A stretch of 64,000 nucleotides of DNA from Pseudomonas saponiphila (GTDB taxonomy: Bacteria > Pseudomonadota > Gammaproteobacteria > Pseudomonadales > Pseudomonadaceae): assembly GCF_900105185.1 (NCBI RefSeq), contig NZ_FNTJ01000002.1, forward strand, positions 372,001-436,000, given 5' to 3'. This document shows positions 8,435 through 19,052 of the stretch, piece by piece. The position numbers and the translations under genes are program-made. Numbering within the stretch: position 1 is the stretch's first letter; the number at the start of each line of letters is the position of its first letter. Under the pieces are notes generated by a model that worked only from the letters and a program-made list of their open reading frames with translations, was not told the DNA's origin and did no database searches.

Positions 8435-8990
8435 AGCTCCAACAGCCAATCGGCGTCGTGGACGCTGGCAACTGATCCTGATCCTGCTGATGGTGATCGG
8501 CCCGATGATCCTCGCCACCGGCATGTACAAGCTGCAGTTCTGGGTGCCGGAAAGCCGCAGTTACCACGGCGAGCTGATCGGCAACGGCCAGACCCGCGCC
8601 GATATCGGCGTGCAGGCCGAGGAAGATCGCTGGCAGATCCTGGTTACCGCGCCCAAGGAGTGCGCGGTGGATTGCCAGCAGCTGGTGTACCTGGCGCGGC
8701 AGATCCAGGTGGCCCTGGGCCGCGATGCCTCGCGGGCCAGCCATGCCCTGGCCAGCGCCCAGCCGCTGAGTGCCGAATATGCAGCCAGGCTGCAGCGCGA
8801 ATACCCGCAGTTGCAACGCTATCCCCTGGACCTGGTGACCTTCACCCAGGGCGCCAAAGACAAGGACGCGCCGCAGCTGTGGATAGTCGATCCCCACAGC
8901 AACCTGGTGCTGCGCTATGACGCTCGGGTCAAGGGCAAGGACCTGCTCAACGACCTGCGCCACCTGCTGAAACTGTCGAACATCGGATAA
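8400..8990 (+). CDS. Membrane-anchored CxxxC protein of the cox cluster, function unknown
   Basis: This 196-residue protein has one N-terminal membrane helix (about 24-42) and a periplasmic domain. C88 and C92 form a CxxxC pair (ECAVDC), and the C-terminus ends in LWIVDPHSNLVLRYD followed by a helix ending LLKLSNIG. This order (CxxxC, a helix, then a terminal DPxxNLVLRYD strand) resembles SCO/thioredoxin-fold proteins. The starts at 8400 (GGGAGA upstream) and 8412 are both possible. It overlaps the SURF1 gene and is followed by ctaA after 10 bp, so it is part of the assembly operon. A copper or thiol role is inference. Confidence 0.85.
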   Translation: MGTAMNPPSISEAPTANRRRGRWQLILILLMVIGPMILATGMYKLQFWVPESRSYHGELIGNGQTRADIGVQAEEDRWQILVTAPKECAVDCQQLVYLARQIQVALGRDASRASHALASAQPLSAEYAARLQREYPQLQRYPLDLVTFTQGAKDKDAPQLWIVDPHSNLVLRYDARVKGKDLLNDLRHLLKLSNIG

Positions 8991-9000
8991 GGGCATCGTC

Positions 9001-10080
9001 ATGGCCAAACCTGGATTTCGCCTCGCGTTGTTGGCCACCTTGCTGGCCCTGATCGTGGTGTTGCTTGGCGCCTACACCCGGCTGACCCACGCGGGCCTCG
9101 GTTGCCCGGACTGGCCCGGCTGCTACGGCTTTATCAGCGTGCCGCAAAGCGAGGCGCAGCTGGCCCATGCCGAGCGGCACTTTCCCGATACCCCGGTGGA
9201 AGCCCACAAGGGCTGGAACGAGATGATCCACCGCTACTTCGCCGGGACCCTGGGGCTGTTGATCGTGCTGCTGGCGGCCCGCGCCTGGAGCCATCGCCGG
9301 CATCCCGGGCAGCCGCTGAAGCTGCCGCTGTTCCTCCTGGCGGTGGTGTTCGCCCAGGCGGCCTTCGGCATGTGGACGGTGACCCTCAAGCTCTGGCCCC
9401 AGGTGGTCACCGCGCACCTGCTGGGGGGCTTTGCCACCTTGAGCCTGCTGTTCCTGCTGACCTTGCGCCTGTCCGGCGTATTGCCGGCGCTGATCGTGCC
9501 GCGGCGCTTGCAGTACTGGGCCACGGCCGGGCTGGTGCTGGTGATCGGGCAGATCGCCCTGGGCGGCTGGGTCAGTTCCAACTATGCGGCGGTGGCCTGT
9601 ATCGACCTGCCCACCTGTCACGGCCAGTGGTGGCCGAACATGGATTTCGCCAACGGCTTTCACCTGACCCAGCACATCGGCCCCAACTACCTGGGCGGGC
9701 AACTGGACAGTGACGCCCGCACCGCCATCCACATGACCCACCGGGTGGGCGCGGTGTTGGTGACCCTGGTGTTGCTGGGCTTGGCCTGGCAACTGCGGCA
9801 GACCGGGATGACCCGCCTGGCCGGGCTGGTGTTGCTGGCCCTGGGGGCGCAGATCAGCCTGGGCCTGAGCAACGTACTGTTCCACCTGCCCCTGCCGGTG
9901 GCGGTGGCGCACAACGCCGGGGGCGCGGCGCTGCTGCTGACCCTGGTGCTGGTCAACTATCACGCGCGTACCAGCCTGGTGCAGGCCCGGGATCGCCAGC
10001 CACTGGGCTGGCGTCTGAGCCCGCGCAAACAGGTGGCCGGTCCCATCACCATCAAAGGAGAGATGCCATGGCGACTCTGA
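9001..10080 (+). CDS. ctaA: Heme A synthase (COX15/CtaA)
   Basis: This 359-residue enzyme has eight membrane helices and oxidises the C8 methyl of heme O to make heme A for the aa3 oxidase. Conserved histidines are visible in [10 protein letters not shown] (H77), VTAHLLGGF and [10 protein letters not shown] cysteine pair, C35 and C41, in GCPDWPGC matches the loop cysteines of the family. The last 13 bp overlap the start of cyoE, which suggests coupled translation with the preceding enzyme of the pathway. Confidence 0.95.
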   Translation: MAKPGFRLALLATLLALIVVLLGAYTRLTHAGLGCPDWPGCYGFISVPQSEAQLAHAERHFPDTPVEAHKGWNEMIHRYFAGTLGLLIVLLAARAWSHRRHPGQPLKLPLFLLAVVFAQAAFGMWTVTLKLWPQVVTAHLLGGFATLSLLFLLTLRLSGVLPALIVPRRLQYWATAGLVLVIGQIALGGWVSSNYAAVACIDLPTCHGQWWPNMDFANGFHLTQHIGPNYLGGQLDSDARTAIHMTHRVGAVLVTLVLLGLAWQLRQTGMTRLAGLVLLALGAQISLGLSNVLFHLPLPVAVAHNAGGAALLLTLVLVNYHARTSLVQARDRQPLGWRLSPRKQVAGPITIKGEMPWRL

Positions 10081-10970
10081 TTGGCGAACGTCAGCAGCCC
10101 CGGGCGATCTGGCGTGATTATCTGGAGCTGACCAAACCCAAGGTGGTGGTGTTGATGCTCATCACCTCCCTGGTGGGCATGTTCCTCGCCACCCGCGCCG
10201 GGGTGCCGTGGACCGTGCTGGTGTTCGGCAACCTGGGCATTGCCCTGTGCGCGGGTGGCGCGGCGGCGGTGAACCATGTGGTGGACCGGCGCATCGATGC
10301 GCTGATGGCCCGGACCCACAAGCGGCCCCTGGCCGAAGGCCGGGTTTCACCCCGGGCCGCCCTGGCGTTCGCCCTGTGCCTGGCCCTGGCCGGGCAGGCC
10401 CTGCTGCTGGCCTTCACCAATCCGCTCACGGCCTGGCTGACCCTGGCCTCCCTGCTGGGCTACGCGGTGGTCTACACCGGCTTTCTGAAGCGCGCGACGC
10501 CGCAGAACATCGTCATCGGCGGGCTGGCCGGCGCGGCCCCGCCGCTGCTGGGCTGGGTCGCCGCCACCGGGCACCTGAGCGCCGAACCGCTGCTGCTGGT
10601 GCTGATCATCTTCGCCTGGACCCCGCCGCACTTCTGGGCCCTGGCCATCCATCGCAAGGAGGAGTACGCCAAGGCCGATATCCCGATGCTGCCGGTGACC
10701 CACGGCGAGCATTACACCAAGGTGCACATCCTGCTCTATACCTTCGCCCTGCTGGCGGTGAGCCTGCTGCCTTATGCCATTCACATGAGCGGCATGCTGT
10801 ACCTGGCGTGCGCCCTGGCCCTGGGCGGGCGCTTCCTGCAATGGGCCTGGGTGCTGTACCGTGGCACTCGGCCGCACGCGGCGATCAACACCTTCAAGTA
10901 CTCTATTTATTACTTGTTCCTGCTGTTCATCGCCCTGCTCGTAGACCACTACCTACTGTTGAACCTATGA
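10068..10970 (+). CDS. cyoE: Protoheme IX farnesyltransferase (heme O synthase)
   Basis: This 300-residue UbiA-superfamily membrane enzyme attaches a farnesyl chain to heme B. The first prenyl-diphosphate motif is seen as NHVVDRRID (N69, D73, D77), and the second conserved loop contains [11 protein letters not shown]. About nine membrane helices are present. AAGGAG lies upstream of the ATG. It overlaps ctaA by 13 bp, and its stop overlaps the start of the SCO gene (ATGA). Its placement assigns it to the aa3 oxidase; a bo3 operon would have its own copy. Confidence 0.95.
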   Translation: MATLIGERQQPRAIWRDYLELTKPKVVVLMLITSLVGMFLATRAGVPWTVLVFGNLGIALCAGGAAAVNHVVDRRIDALMARTHKRPLAEGRVSPRAALAFALCLALAGQALLLAFTNPLTAWLTLASLLGYAVVYTGFLKRATPQNIVIGGLAGAAPPLLGWVAATGHLSAEPLLLVLIIFAWTPPHFWALAIHRKEEYAKADIPMLPVTHGEHYTKVHILLYTFALLAVSLLPYAIHMSGMLYLACALALGGRFLQWAWVLYRGTRPHAAINTFKYSIYYLFLLFIALLVDHYLLLNL

Positions 10971-11602
10971 CTCGAACTCAGAAAACCGTCTTTATTCTCG
11001 TTGCCCTGGTGGCCCTGGTGCTGGGGCTGACCGTCAACAAAGTACTGTCCGGCAAGGGTCAGGGGGATCCCACCGCCTTGATCGATGCCGGCATCATCCT
11101 CCTGCCCCAGAGCCGCACGCTGCCGGCGGTGAAAATGCTCGACCAGGATGGCCAGCCCGTGGTGATCGATGAGTTGAAGGGCAGATGGTCGCTGCTGTTC
11201 TTCGGCTACACCTTCTGCCCGGACATCTGCCCCACCACCCTGGCCCAACTGCGGCAGATCAAGAGCGAGTTGCCCAAGGAGGCGGTGGACAAGCTGCAGG
11301 TGATCCTGGTCAGCGTCGACCCCAACCGCGATACGCCGCAGCAGCTCAAGCAGTACCTGGGCTACTTCGACAAGGACTTCAAGGGCCTGACCGCTTCCTC
11401 GGTGGAAGACCTGCAGAAGCTCGCGAATGCCGTGAGCATTCCGTTCATTCCGGCGGACACCAGCAAGCCCAACTACACCGTGGACCACAGCGGCAACCTG
11501 GCGGTGATCGGCCCGGACGGTCGCCAGCGCGGTTTTATCCGCGCGCCGTTGAACAACCAGAAGCTGGTGGCCCAGTTGCCGCTGATGTTGCAGCGCCAAT
11601 AA
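10967..11602 (+). CDS. SCO1/SenC-type copper chaperone
   Basis: This 211-residue membrane-anchored thioredoxin-fold protein delivers copper to the CuA site of subunit II. A single N-terminal helix (about 7-24) is followed by the copper motif C84-PDI-C88 in [11 protein letters not shown] and the third ligand H174 in YTVDHSGNL. The start overlaps the cyoE stop in ATGA. It is the last gene of the oxidase assembly operon and is followed by a strong hairpin. Confidence 0.94.
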   Translation: MTRTQKTVFILVALVALVLGLTVNKVLSGKGQGDPTALIDAGIILLPQSRTLPAVKMLDQDGQPVVIDELKGRWSLLFFGYTFCPDICPTTLAQLRQIKSELPKEAVDKLQVILVSVDPNRDTPQQLKQYLGYFDKDFKGLTASSVEDLQKLANAVSIPFIPADTSKPNYTVDHSGNLAVIGPDGRQRGFIRAPLNNQKLVAQLPLMLQRQ

Positions 11603-11632
11603 CGCGGCATGCTTGAACCGCTGAACCTTTAG

Positions 11633-11693
11633 CCGCTGCCGCAGGCTGCGATCGGCCTCGAAGAGGACGCGCGCTTGAGGCCCTGGGCAGCGG
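11633..11693. repeat. Palindromic intergenic element with CCGCTGCC/GGCAGCGG ends
   Basis: CCGCTGCC (11633-11640) and GGCAGCGG (11686-11693) are inverted around about 45 bp that include GCAGGCTGCGATCGG. The wording AGCCGCTGCCGCAGGCTGCGA recurs between genes in fluorescent Pseudomonas as far as I recall, so I take it as a dispersed repeat. Only one copy lies in this window. Confidence 0.45.
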
Positions 11694-11702
11694 CCACAAA
11701 CA

Positions 11703-11730
11703 AAACGGGGCGCCCCAAGGCGCCCCGTTT
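11703..11730. terminator. Bidirectional terminator between SCO gene and metQ
   Basis: AAACGGGGCGCC and GGCGCCCCGTTT form a perfect 12-bp stem around CCAA. T-rich bases lie beyond it on the plus strand and T runs on the minus strand, so it can serve both convergent genes. Confidence 0.85.
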
Positions 11731-11746
11731 GTGTTTCTGCAACCGA

Positions 11747-12520
11747 TCAGAATGCCGGCACGATGGCGCCTTTGTACTTCTCGTTGATGAACTGCTTCAC
11801 TTCCGGGCTGTGCAGGGCCGCGATCAGTTTCTTCATGGCGTCCGAGTCCTTGTCGTCAGGACGGGCCACCAGGATGTTCACGTAAGGCGAGTCCTTGCCT
11901 TCGATCACCAGGGCGTCCTTGGACGGGTCCAGCTTGGCTTCCAGGGCGTAGTTGGTGTTGATCAAGGCCAGGTCGACCTGGGTCAGCACGCGCGGGATGG
12001 TGGCGGCTTCCAGTTCACGGAACTTCAGGTCCTTGGGGTTCTCGGTGATGTCCTTGACGGTGGCCAGGATGCTGTTGGAATCCTTGAGCTTGATCAGGCC
12101 GGCCTTGTCCAGCAGCAGCAGCGCGCGGCCGCCGTTGGTGGCGTCGTTGGGGATCACCACGGTGGCGCCGCCCGGCAGTTCGGACAGTTGCTTGAACTTG
12201 CTGGAGTAGGCGCCCAGGGGCTCCACGTGCACGCCGGCCACGCTTACCAGCTTGGTGCCCTTGGTCTTGTTGAACTCATCCAGGTACGGCTGGTGCTGGA
12301 AGAAGTTGGCGTCCAGGCGTTTCTCGGCCACTTGCACGTTGGGCTGCACGTAGTCGGTGAAGACCTTGACCTTCAGGTCCACGCCTTCTTTGGCCAGGGC
12401 CGGTTTGACGAATTCCAGGATCTCGGCGTGGGGCACCGGTGTGGCAGCCACGGTCAGGGTTTCGGCGGCGTGCGCGGAGAACGCGGCAACGGCTGCGAAA
12501 GCGACGAGTAGTTTTTTCAT
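11747..12520 (-). CDS. metQ: Methionine ABC transporter substrate-binding protein
   Basis: This 257-residue NlpA/MetQ-family binding protein captures D/L-methionine for MetNI. The export signal is MKKLLVAFAAVAAFSAHA. There is no lipobox cysteine, so it should be a free periplasmic protein, whereas E. coli MetQ is lipid-anchored. Family segments VAATPVPHAEILEF and YVQPNVQVAEKRLDANFFQH are present. ATG 12520 has AAGGAG 8 bases upstream; an in-frame ATG at 12583 lacks this support. It is the last gene of the metNIQ operon. Confidence 0.93.
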   Translation of the reverse strand: MKKLLVAFAAVAAFSAHAAETLTVAATPVPHAEILEFVKPALAKEGVDLKVKVFTDYVQPNVQVAEKRLDANFFQHQPYLDEFNKTKGTKLVSVAGVHVEPLGAYSSKFKQLSELPGGATVVIPNDATNGGRALLLLDKAGLIKLKDSNSILATVKDITENPKDLKFRELEAATIPRVLTQVDLALINTNYALEAKLDPSKDALVIEGKDSPYVNILVARPDDKDSDAMKKLIAALHSPEVKQFINEKYKGAIVPAF

Positions 12521-12583
12521 CGAACAAGCTCCTTGTAAGTCGCCCGACCCCGGGCGCCTGCCGGCCAGGGCCGGCGTTTGCAA

Positions 12584-13258
12584 TTATTTGCGGGAAAAAT
12601 GCACCACCAGCTTATCGCCGACGGTTTGCAGAACCTGAACCAATACAATCAGCAGCACCACGGTCACCACCATCACATCGTCCTGGAAGCGCTGGTAGCC
12701 ATAACGGATGGCCAGGTCGCCGAGGCCGCCGGCACCCACGACACCGGCCATGGCGGTGTAGCCGACCAGGGCAATGGCGGTGACCGTGATCGCCGCGATG
12801 ATACCGGGGCAAGCCTCGGGCAGCAGGGCGTTCATGATGATCTGCCGGGTAGTGGCACCCATGGCCTGGGTGGCCTCGATGATGCCGCGATCCACTTCAC
12901 GCAGCGCGGTTTCTACCAGACGGGCGAAGAAGGTGGAGGCGCCCACCACCAGCGGCGGGATGGCCCCGGCCACGCCCAGGGAGGTGCCGGTGATGAGGAT
13001 GGTGGTTGGAATCATCACGATCAGCAGGATGATGAACGGCAGCGAGCGGATGGCGTTGACCACGAAGCCCAGGACCGAATAGACATTTTTCTGTTCCAGC
13101 AACTGCTTCGGGCTGCACAGGAACAGCAGCACGCCCAGCGGCAGGCCCACCAGGACGGTGAACAACAGGGACGTGCTGAGCATGACCATGGTGTCGCTGG
13201 TCGCCACCCCGATATCGGCCCAGTCAACGTTGTCGAAGTAATGCAGTAAGCCGCTCAT
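12584..13258 (-). CDS. metI: Methionine ABC transporter permease
   Basis: This 224-residue inner-membrane permease has five helices. The EAA loop that contacts MetN is visible as EATQAMGATTRQIIMNALLPE. Its start codon overlaps the metN stop by one base (TAATG), implying coupled translation. Confidence 0.94.
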   Translation of the reverse strand: MSGLLHYFDNVDWADIGVATSDTMVMLSTSLLFTVLVGLPLGVLLFLCSPKQLLEQKNVYSVLGFVVNAIRSLPFIILLIVMIPTTILITGTSLGVAGAIPPLVVGASTFFARLVETALREVDRGIIEATQAMGATTRQIIMNALLPEACPGIIAAITVTAIALVGYTAMAGVVGAGGLGDLAIRYGYQRFQDDVMVVTVVLLIVLVQVLQTVGDKLVVHFSRK

Positions 13259-14265
13259 TAGCGCAGCACCTCCATGTGGACATCCGCCGCGGTGAAGCGG
13301 GCGAAGGCCGCTTCCATGTCACCGCCGGTGATGGCCAGGGTCAGTTGCCCGTAAGGGGTGTCTTTGATGCGGTCGATGCGTCCGGCGAGGATGCTGTAGT
13401 CGACCCCGGTCTCCCGGGCCACGGTGCCCAGCAACGGCGCGTAGGTGGCGTCGCCCTGGAAGGTCAGGCGCACGATGCGCCCCGGCACGTGGGCGAAGTC
13501 GTCGCGCTGCTCGTTCTCGTCGATCTGCTCGTCTTCCTGGACGAAACGCTTGGTGGTCGGGTGCTTGGGGTGCAGGAACACCTCGGCCACCGGCCCCTGT
13601 TCGACGATCCGGCCGGCGTCCATCACCGCCACCTGGTCACAGACGCGACGGATCACGTCCATCTCGTGGGTGATCAGCACGATGGTCAGCTTCAGTTCGC
13701 GGTTGATCTCGGCCAGCAGTTGCAGGACCGAGGCGGTGGTCTGCGGATCGAGGGCGCTGGTGGCTTCGTCGCACAGCAGGATTTTCGGCTTGGTGGCCAG
13801 GGCGCGGGCGATGCCGACGCGCTGCTTCTGGCCGCCGGACAGTTGCGCCGGGTATTTCCTGGCGTGGTCGGCCAGGCCGACCCGGTCCAGCAACTCGGCG
13901 ACGCGGCGTTCGATGTCGCTGCGTGACAGTTCACCGGCCAGGGTCAGGGGCAGCGCGACGTTGTCGGCCACGGTCTTGGACGACAGCAGGTTGAAGTGCT
14001 GGAAGATCATCCCGACCTGCTGGCGGAAGCGGCGCAGGCCGTTGGCATTCAGTGCGGTGACCTCTTCGCCGTCGACGATGATCTGGCCACCGCTGGGGTT
14101 TTCCAGGCGGTTGATCAGGCGCAGCAGGGTACTTTTGCCCGCCCCGGAATGACCGATCAGGCCGAACACCTGGCCATTCTCGACCCGAAGACTGGTCGGG
14201 TGCAGGGCGGGAATATCCTTACCGGCGACCCGGTAGGTTTTATGGACGTTTTGAAACTCGATCAC
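13258..14265 (-). CDS. metN: Methionine ABC transporter ATPase
   Basis: This 335-residue ATPase powers methionine uptake. Walker A is GHSGAGKST (from residue 39), the signature is [15 protein letters not shown] and Walker B is [12 protein letters not shown]. The last 80 or so residues form the NIL domain, which in MetN binds methionine and inhibits transport when the cell is replete. It is the first gene of the operon, divergent from katE across a 269-bp gap. No SAM riboswitch is recognisable in that gap. Confidence 0.94.
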   Translation of the reverse strand: MIEFQNVHKTYRVAGKDIPALHPTSLRVENGQVFGLIGHSGAGKSTLLRLINRLENPSGGQIIVDGEEVTALNANGLRRFRQQVGMIFQHFNLLSSKTVADNVALPLTLAGELSRSDIERRVAELLDRVGLADHARKYPAQLSGGQKQRVGIARALATKPKILLCDEATSALDPQTTASVLQLLAEINRELKLTIVLITHEMDVIRRVCDQVAVMDAGRIVEQGPVAEVFLHPKHPTTKRFVQEDEQIDENEQRDDFAHVPGRIVRLTFQGDATYAPLLGTVARETGVDYSILAGRIDRIKDTPYGQLTLAITGGDMEAAFARFTAADVHMEVLR

Positions 14266-14534
14266 GTAGCGAACCTTGTGGGGCGCGTTAGAAAAGGATC
14301 AGCGGTTAGCCGGGCGCGCATTTTAGCCTGTCCGTATAGAGGTTCTTAGCATTTATTTCGCGATCATCCTGCCATTTGGCGATAACGCGATCAAAGGTCA
14401 TAAAAAAGGAACGCTCGCGGTTTCTCGTCAGTCACTACTCAAGCCACTCGAAAGCCCCAGGTGCCGTGCCTGTGGGCCTGTGTTCACGAAGCCCCGGCGC
14501 GCCAGGGATTTCGCCAACGAGGAGTTCTTGCCTG

Positions 14535-16673
14535 ATGAGTACGAAAAAAACCAATGCCCCGAAAAGCCAGATGGCCGGGGCCGATACCCTGGACCGCGGC
14601 AACAGCAACCGCAAGTTGCAGAGCCTGGAGCCGTTCCGCTCCGACGCCACGGGCCAGGCCCTGCGGACCAATCAGGGGGTGAAGGTCGCCGACAACCAGA
14701 ACAGCCTGAAACTGGGCGTCCGCGGGCCTTCGCTGCTGGAAGACTTCATCATGCGGGAGAAGATCACCCACTTTGACCATGAGCGGATTCCCGAGCGCAT
14801 CGTCCATGCCCGCGGTGTCGGTGCCCATGGTTACTTCCAGAGCTACGACAATCATTCGGCACTGACCAAGGCCGGTTTCCTGCGCGATCCGCAGAAGAAG
14901 ACCCCGGTGTTCGTGCGCTTTTCCACGGTCCAGGGGCCAAGAGGCTCCGGCGATACCGTGCGCGATGTCCGGGGTTTTGCAGTGAAGTTCTTCACCGACG
15001 AGGGCAACTTCGATCTGGTGGGCAACAACATGCCGGTGTTCTTCATCCAGGACGCGATCAAGTTCCCCGACTTCGTGCATGCCGTGAAGCCCGAGCCCCA
15101 CAACGAAATCCCCACCGGCGGCTCGGCCCACGACACCTTCTGGGATTTTGTCTCCCTGCAGCCGGAGTCGGCGCACATGGTGATCTGGGCCATGTCCGAC
15201 CGGGCCATTCCGAAAAGCCTGCGCAGCATGCAGGGCTTTGGCGTGCACACCTTTCGCCTGATCAACGCCGAGGGAGGCGCAAGCTTCGTCAAGTTCCACT
15301 GGCGGCCGACGGTGGGCACCTGTTCCCTGGTCTGGGACGAGGCGCAGAAGCTCGCGGGCAAGGACACCGACTTCCATCGGCGCGACCTGTGGGAGGCCAT
15401 CGAAACCGGGGATTACCCGGAGTGGGAGTTCGGCGTGCAGATCATCGCCGAAGAGGACGAACACAACTTCGACTTCGACATTCTCGACCCCACCAAACTG
15501 ATCCCCGAGGAGCTGGTGCCGATCACGCCCCTGGGCAAGATGGTGCTCAACCGCAACCCCGACAATTACTTCGCTGAAACCGAGCAGGTCGCCTTCTGCC
15601 CGGGGCACATCGTGCCGGGGATCGACTTCTCCAATGACCCGTTGCTGCAAGGACGGCTGTTTTCCTACACCGATACCCAGATCAGTCGCCTGGGCGGACC
15701 GAACTTTCATGAGCTGCCGATCAACCGTCCGCTGACCCCGTTGCACAACGGCCAGCGCGACGCCATGCACCGCAGCACCATCGACAAGGGCCGGGCAGCC
15801 TATGAGCCGAACTCCATCGATGGCGGCTGGCCCAAAGAAACCCCGCCGGCGGCCCAGGACGGTGGTTTCGAGAGTTATAACGAGCGCATCGATGCCCACA
15901 AGATCCGCCAGCGCAGCGAGTCATTCAGCGACCACTTCTCCCAGGCGCGGCTGTTCTTCAAGAGCCTGAGCAAGCACGAGCAGGAACACATCATCGCGGC
16001 CTACAGCTTCGAGTTGGGCAAGGTCGAGCGGCAGTGGATCCGTGAGCGGCAAGTGAACGAGATCCTCGCCAACATCGATCTGCACCTGGCCGCTCGCGTG
16101 GCCGAGAACCTGGGCTTGGCCGCGCCGAAGAAGGCCACTGTGGCAGAGCGCAAGACGTCGCTCACACGTTCGCCGGCCCTGAGCCAGGCGAACCTGCTGC
16201 CGGGTCATATCAAAACGAGGAAGGTGGCGATTCTTGCGGCCAACGGCGTTGATGGTGCAGCGATTGACGCGTTGCAGAAGGCTCTCAAGGCCGAAGGGGC
16301 ACACGCCAAGCTGCTGGGCCCGACCTCGGCGCCGGTGACCACTGCGGATGGCCAGCGCCTGGCGGTGGATGCCTCCATGGAGGGCTTGCCTTCAGTGGCT
16401 TTCGACGCGGTGTTCGTGCCGGGTGGTGCGCAGTCGATCAAGACCCTGAGCGGCAATGGCGTGGCTTTGCATTACCTGTTGGAGGCCTACAAGCACCTCA
16501 AGGCTATCGCCTTGCACGGCGAAGCCCGGGAGCTGCTGGAGGTGCTCAGGCTGCAGGCGGATGACGGCTTGATTCTGGGGGCGGATGCCAAGGCGCTGAA
16601 GCTGTTCTTTGCCGCCATTGCCCAGCATCGGGTGTGGAGTCGGGAGGAAAGGGCCAAGGCGATCCCGGCCTGA
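14535..16673 (+). CDS. katE: Large-subunit catalase (HPII/KatE type)
   Basis: This 712-residue clade-2 catalase breaks down hydrogen peroxide. The catalytic H91 is in [12 protein letters not shown] and the catalytic asparagine (N164) in [10 protein letters not shown]. The proximal heme tyrosine lies in RLFSYTDTQ. From about residue 560 a C-terminal flavodoxin/DJ-1-like domain follows ([14 protein letters not shown] and [10 protein letters not shown]), which is specific to large catalases. I prefer ATG 14535 (GAGGAG 10 bases upstream, normal HPII start) to the in-frame ATG at 14376. It is probably stationary-phase regulated like its homologues, but no promoter was confirmed. Confidence 0.95.
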   Translation: MSTKKTNAPKSQMAGADTLDRGNSNRKLQSLEPFRSDATGQALRTNQGVKVADNQNSLKLGVRGPSLLEDFIMREKITHFDHERIPERIVHARGVGAHGYFQSYDNHSALTKAGFLRDPQKKTPVFVRFSTVQGPRGSGDTVRDVRGFAVKFFTDEGNFDLVGNNMPVFFIQDAIKFPDFVHAVKPEPHNEIPTGGSAHDTFWDFVSLQPESAHMVIWAMSDRAIPKSLRSMQGFGVHTFRLINAEGGASFVKFHWRPTVGTCSLVWDEAQKLAGKDTDFHRRDLWEAIETGDYPEWEFGVQIIAEEDEHNFDFDILDPTKLIPEELVPITPLGKMVLNRNPDNYFAETEQVAFCPGHIVPGIDFSNDPLLQGRLFSYTDTQISRLGGPNFHELPINRPLTPLHNGQRDAMHRSTIDKGRAAYEPNSIDGGWPKETPPAAQDGGFESYNERIDAHKIRQRSESFSDHFSQARLFFKSLSKHEQEHIIAAYSFELGKVERQWIRERQVNEILANIDLHLAARVAENLGLAAPKKATVAERKTSLTRSPALSQANLLPGHIKTRKVAILAANGVDGAAIDALQKALKAEGAHAKLLGPTSAPVTTADGQRLAVDASMEGLPSVAFDAVFVPGGAQSIKTLSGNGVALHYLLEAYKHLKAIALHGEARELLEVLRLQADDGLILGADAKALKLFFAAIAQHRVWSREERAKAIPA

Positions 16674-16680
16674 ACACGCT

Positions 16681-16725
16681 TTCGCCACCCGGCCCGCTCC
16701 TTTGGGGAACCGGCCGGGCGGCGAA
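16681..16725. terminator. Shared terminator between katE and the convergent lipoprotein gene
   Basis: TTCGCCACCCGGCC and GGCCGGGCGGCGAA pair over 14 bp with one mismatch around a 17-base loop. It fills most of the 55-bp gap between two convergent genes and can work in both directions. Confidence 0.75.
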
Positions 16726-16728
16726 GGT

Positions 16729-17448
16729 TTACTGCGCCTTGCGTGGGCTCAAGACCATTTGCGCCGGTACATGGCGCACGATCTGTCTGCTGATGTTCTG
16801 TTCGAAGTCCGGATCGAGCTTCTTCACCCGCTTGCCGAGCAGGGTCGACAGCCAAGGGTAATCCTCGGTGCGCGGCACCTGGATGTGCACATCGCACTGG
16901 TAATTCACCACATCGGCGGCCAGCGCATCGAGTTGCTTACGCAACTTGCGGATATCGGTGACATTCAGGGCAATGGTGCTGCTCTGGGCGGCAGGATCGA
17001 TCAATCGGGCTGCTGGACGTGCCTCGGCGGCCTTCAAGGCGGCTTCGGCCTGTTCCAGCTCGGCCTTGCGCGCATGGGCAATGGCGTTGTTGACCCCGCC
17101 GGTCAGCGCCGGTGCCTTGGGCATCAGCGCCCGGGCCCGGCTCAGGGCGGTGGCGGCGGCATTGACGTCACCCTTTTGCAGGACGATCTGACTGCGTTGC
17201 AGGTAGGCCTCGGCAATCTGCCGCTGGTATTGCACCAGCTGCGGGTCGTCAGGGGTTTGTGCCTGCAGGGCGCCCAGTTGGTCTTCCGCTGTCGCCAGCT
17301 CGTTGCTGGCAATGTTTTGTTCCAGCTGCGCGATGGCCGTGGCCCGCGCATCGGGGACCTCGGTGGTCGCCGGTGGCGTGCTTTGGCAGGCCCCCAGCAG
17401 CAGGGAGAATGCGACAAGGAGCAGATAACGGGAGGCGAACGGCTTCAT
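16729..17448 (-). CDS. PA5502-like lipoprotein with TPR-like helical repeat
   Basis: This 239-residue protein has a lipoprotein signal peptide with lipobox LLGAC (C21). The mature part is alanine-rich and helical (LEQNIASNELATAEDQLGALQAQTPDD and following), like TPR-type scaffolds, then a C-terminal segment with YQCDVHIQVPRTEDYPW. The residue after the lipid cysteine is Q, so sorting to the outer membrane is likely. The gene follows znuB on the same strand after 37 bp, an arrangement kept in Pseudomonas, but no zinc motif is visible. The function is unknown. Confidence 0.8.
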   Translation of the reverse strand: MKPFASRYLLLVAFSLLLGACQSTPPATTEVPDARATAIAQLEQNIASNELATAEDQLGALQAQTPDDPQLVQYQRQIAEAYLQRSQIVLQKGDVNAAATALSRARALMPKAPALTGGVNNAIAHARKAELEQAEAALKAAEARPAARLIDPAAQSSTIALNVTDIRKLRKQLDALAADVVNYQCDVHIQVPRTEDYPWLSTLLGKRVKKLDPDFEQNISRQIVRHVPAQMVLSPRKAQ

Positions 17449-17485
17449 TCCTGCGACTCTCTAATTGCGCAAAAAGCGAGCAAGT

Positions 17486-18274
17486 CTACACCCCTCGACG
17501 GGGCAGAACAAAACTCAGCAGAAACAGTGCGGCCGCCACCACCACGATCGACGGCCCGGCCGGGGTGTCCTTGAACCAGGACAGCGCCAGTCCGCCACAG
17601 ACCGCGAGCATGCCCAGCAGGCTTGCGCCCAGGGCCATCTGCTCCGGCGAGCGGGCGTGACGCTGTGCCGCGGCGGCCGGGATGATCAGTAGCGAGGTAA
17701 TCAGCAACACCCCGACAATCTTCATCGCCACCGCAATGACCACGGCAATCAGCAGCATCAGCGCCATGCGCAGCGATGCCACGGGCAGGCCTTCGACCTT
17801 GGCCAGTTCCTCATGCACGGTGATTGCCAGCAGAGGGCGCCACAGGGCAACCAGCAGCAAAAGTACCGCCGCGCTGCCGCCGAGAATCCACGCCAGGTCG
17901 CCGGGGCTGATCGCCAGCAGGTCACCGAACAGGTAGGCCATCAGGTCGATTCGCACTTCATGCATGAAGCTTAGTACCACCAGGCCCAGGGACAGGGTGC
18001 TGGGAGCAAGAATCCCCAGCAGCGTGTCGGATGCCAGGGGCTGGCGTTGTTGCAGGGTCACCAGCAGCACCGCCAGCAGCAGGCAGCCTACGGTGACGGC
18101 CACGGCGGGGCTGACATCCAGCAGGAAACCCAGGGCCACCCCTAGGAGCGCGGCGTGGGACAGGGTGTCGCCAAAGTAGGCCATGCGCCGCCAGACCACG
18201 AACGAACCCAAGGGCCCGGCGACCACCGCCAGAGCCAGACCTGCGAGCAGGGCGTAGAGCAGAAAATCAGCCAT
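17486..18274 (-). CDS. znuB: Zinc ABC transporter permease
   Basis: This 262-residue ABC-3 family permease has about eight membrane helices and moves zinc across the inner membrane. It begins [21 protein letters not shown] and carries the family segment [25 protein letters not shown] 18274 overlaps the end of znuC by 8 bp, and longer in-frame starts would run deep into znuC. It is cotranscribed with zur and znuC. Confidence 0.94.
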   Translation of the reverse strand: MADFLLYALLAGLALAVVAGPLGSFVVWRRMAYFGDTLSHAALLGVALGFLLDVSPAVAVTVGCLLLAVLLVTLQQRQPLASDTLLGILAPSTLSLGLVVLSFMHEVRIDLMAYLFGDLLAISPGDLAWILGGSAAVLLLLVALWRPLLAITVHEELAKVEGLPVASLRMALMLLIAVVIAVAMKIVGVLLITSLLIIPAAAAQRHARSPEQMALGASLLGMLAVCGGLALSWFKDTPAGPSIVVVAAALFLLSFVLPRRGV

Positions 18275-19052
18275 GCTTGCAGTTTTCTCCGTGGACATGG
18301 ACGTGGCCCGCGGCGGGCTGGGTGACCACCGACCCATGCAGGTCATGGGCGTGATCGTGGTGATGGTGGTAGATCGCCAGGCTCGGCGCGTTCTTGCCGA
18401 ACAGCTCGACGAAGGCCGGGTCGCCGCTGACCTGCTCGGGGTGCCCGGAGCAGCAGACATGGCGGTTGAGGCAGACCACCTGATCGGTGGTGCTCATCAC
18501 CAGGTGCAGGTCGTGGGAGACCATCAGCACGCCGCAACCGTGACGGTCCCGCAGGCGGGTGATCAGGCTGTAGAGCTCGGCCTGGCCGGCCACGTCGACG
18601 CCTTGCACCGGTTCGTCGAGCACCAGCAGCTCAGGCTCGCGCAGCAGGGCCCGGGCCAGCAGCACACGCTGCATCTCGCCGCCGGAAATGCTTTGCACCG
18701 GGCTGTCGATCACTTGTTCGGCGCCAACTTCCTTGAGGGCAGCCAGCGCTCGGTTGCGATCCACACCCGGCACCAGGCGCAGAAAGCGCAGCACCGACAA
18801 CGGCAGGGTCGGGTCGACATGGAGCTTTTGCGGCATGTAGCCGACTCGCAGCCGCGGTTTGCGCCAGACGCTGCCGCTGTCGGGCTTGAGCAAGCCGAGC
18901 ACGGCGCGCACCAGGGTGGTCTTGCCGGCGCCGTTGGGGCCGATCAGGGTCACGATCTGCCCGGGCTCGACGCTGAGCTGGATGTTGTCCAGCACGCTCT
19001 GCCCGGCAAAGGTCACCCCGACCTGCTCGAGGCGGATCAACGCAGTGCTCAT
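18267..19052 (-). CDS. znuC: Zinc ABC transporter ATPase with histidine-rich tail
   Basis: This 261-residue ATPase has Walker [10 protein letters not shown], signature [15 protein letters not shown] and Walker [13 protein letters not shown]. The last 35 residues are very His-rich ([13 protein letters not shown], then [12 protein letters not shown]), as often seen in ZnuC proteins, and could buffer zinc. ATG 19052 overlaps the zur stop, so it is translated after zur. Confidence 0.94.
   Translation of the reverse strand: MSTALIRLEQVGVTFAGQSVLDNIQLSVEPGQIVTLIGPNGAGKTTLVRAVLGLLKPDSGSVWRKPRLRVGYMPQKLHVDPTLPLSVLRFLRLVPGVDRNRALAALKEVGAEQVIDSPVQSISGGEMQRVLLARALLREPELLVLDEPVQGVDVAGQAELYSLITRLRDRHGCGVLMVSHDLHLVMSTTDQVVCLNRHVCCSGHPEQVSGDPAFVELFGKNAPSLAIYHHHHDHAHDLHGSVVTQPAAGHVHVHGENCKHG

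Noticed and set aside
14266..14534. Possible SAM riboswitch or other leader upstream of metN
   Set aside because: No conserved SAM-I or SAM-II core or terminator-antiterminator pair could be recognised.
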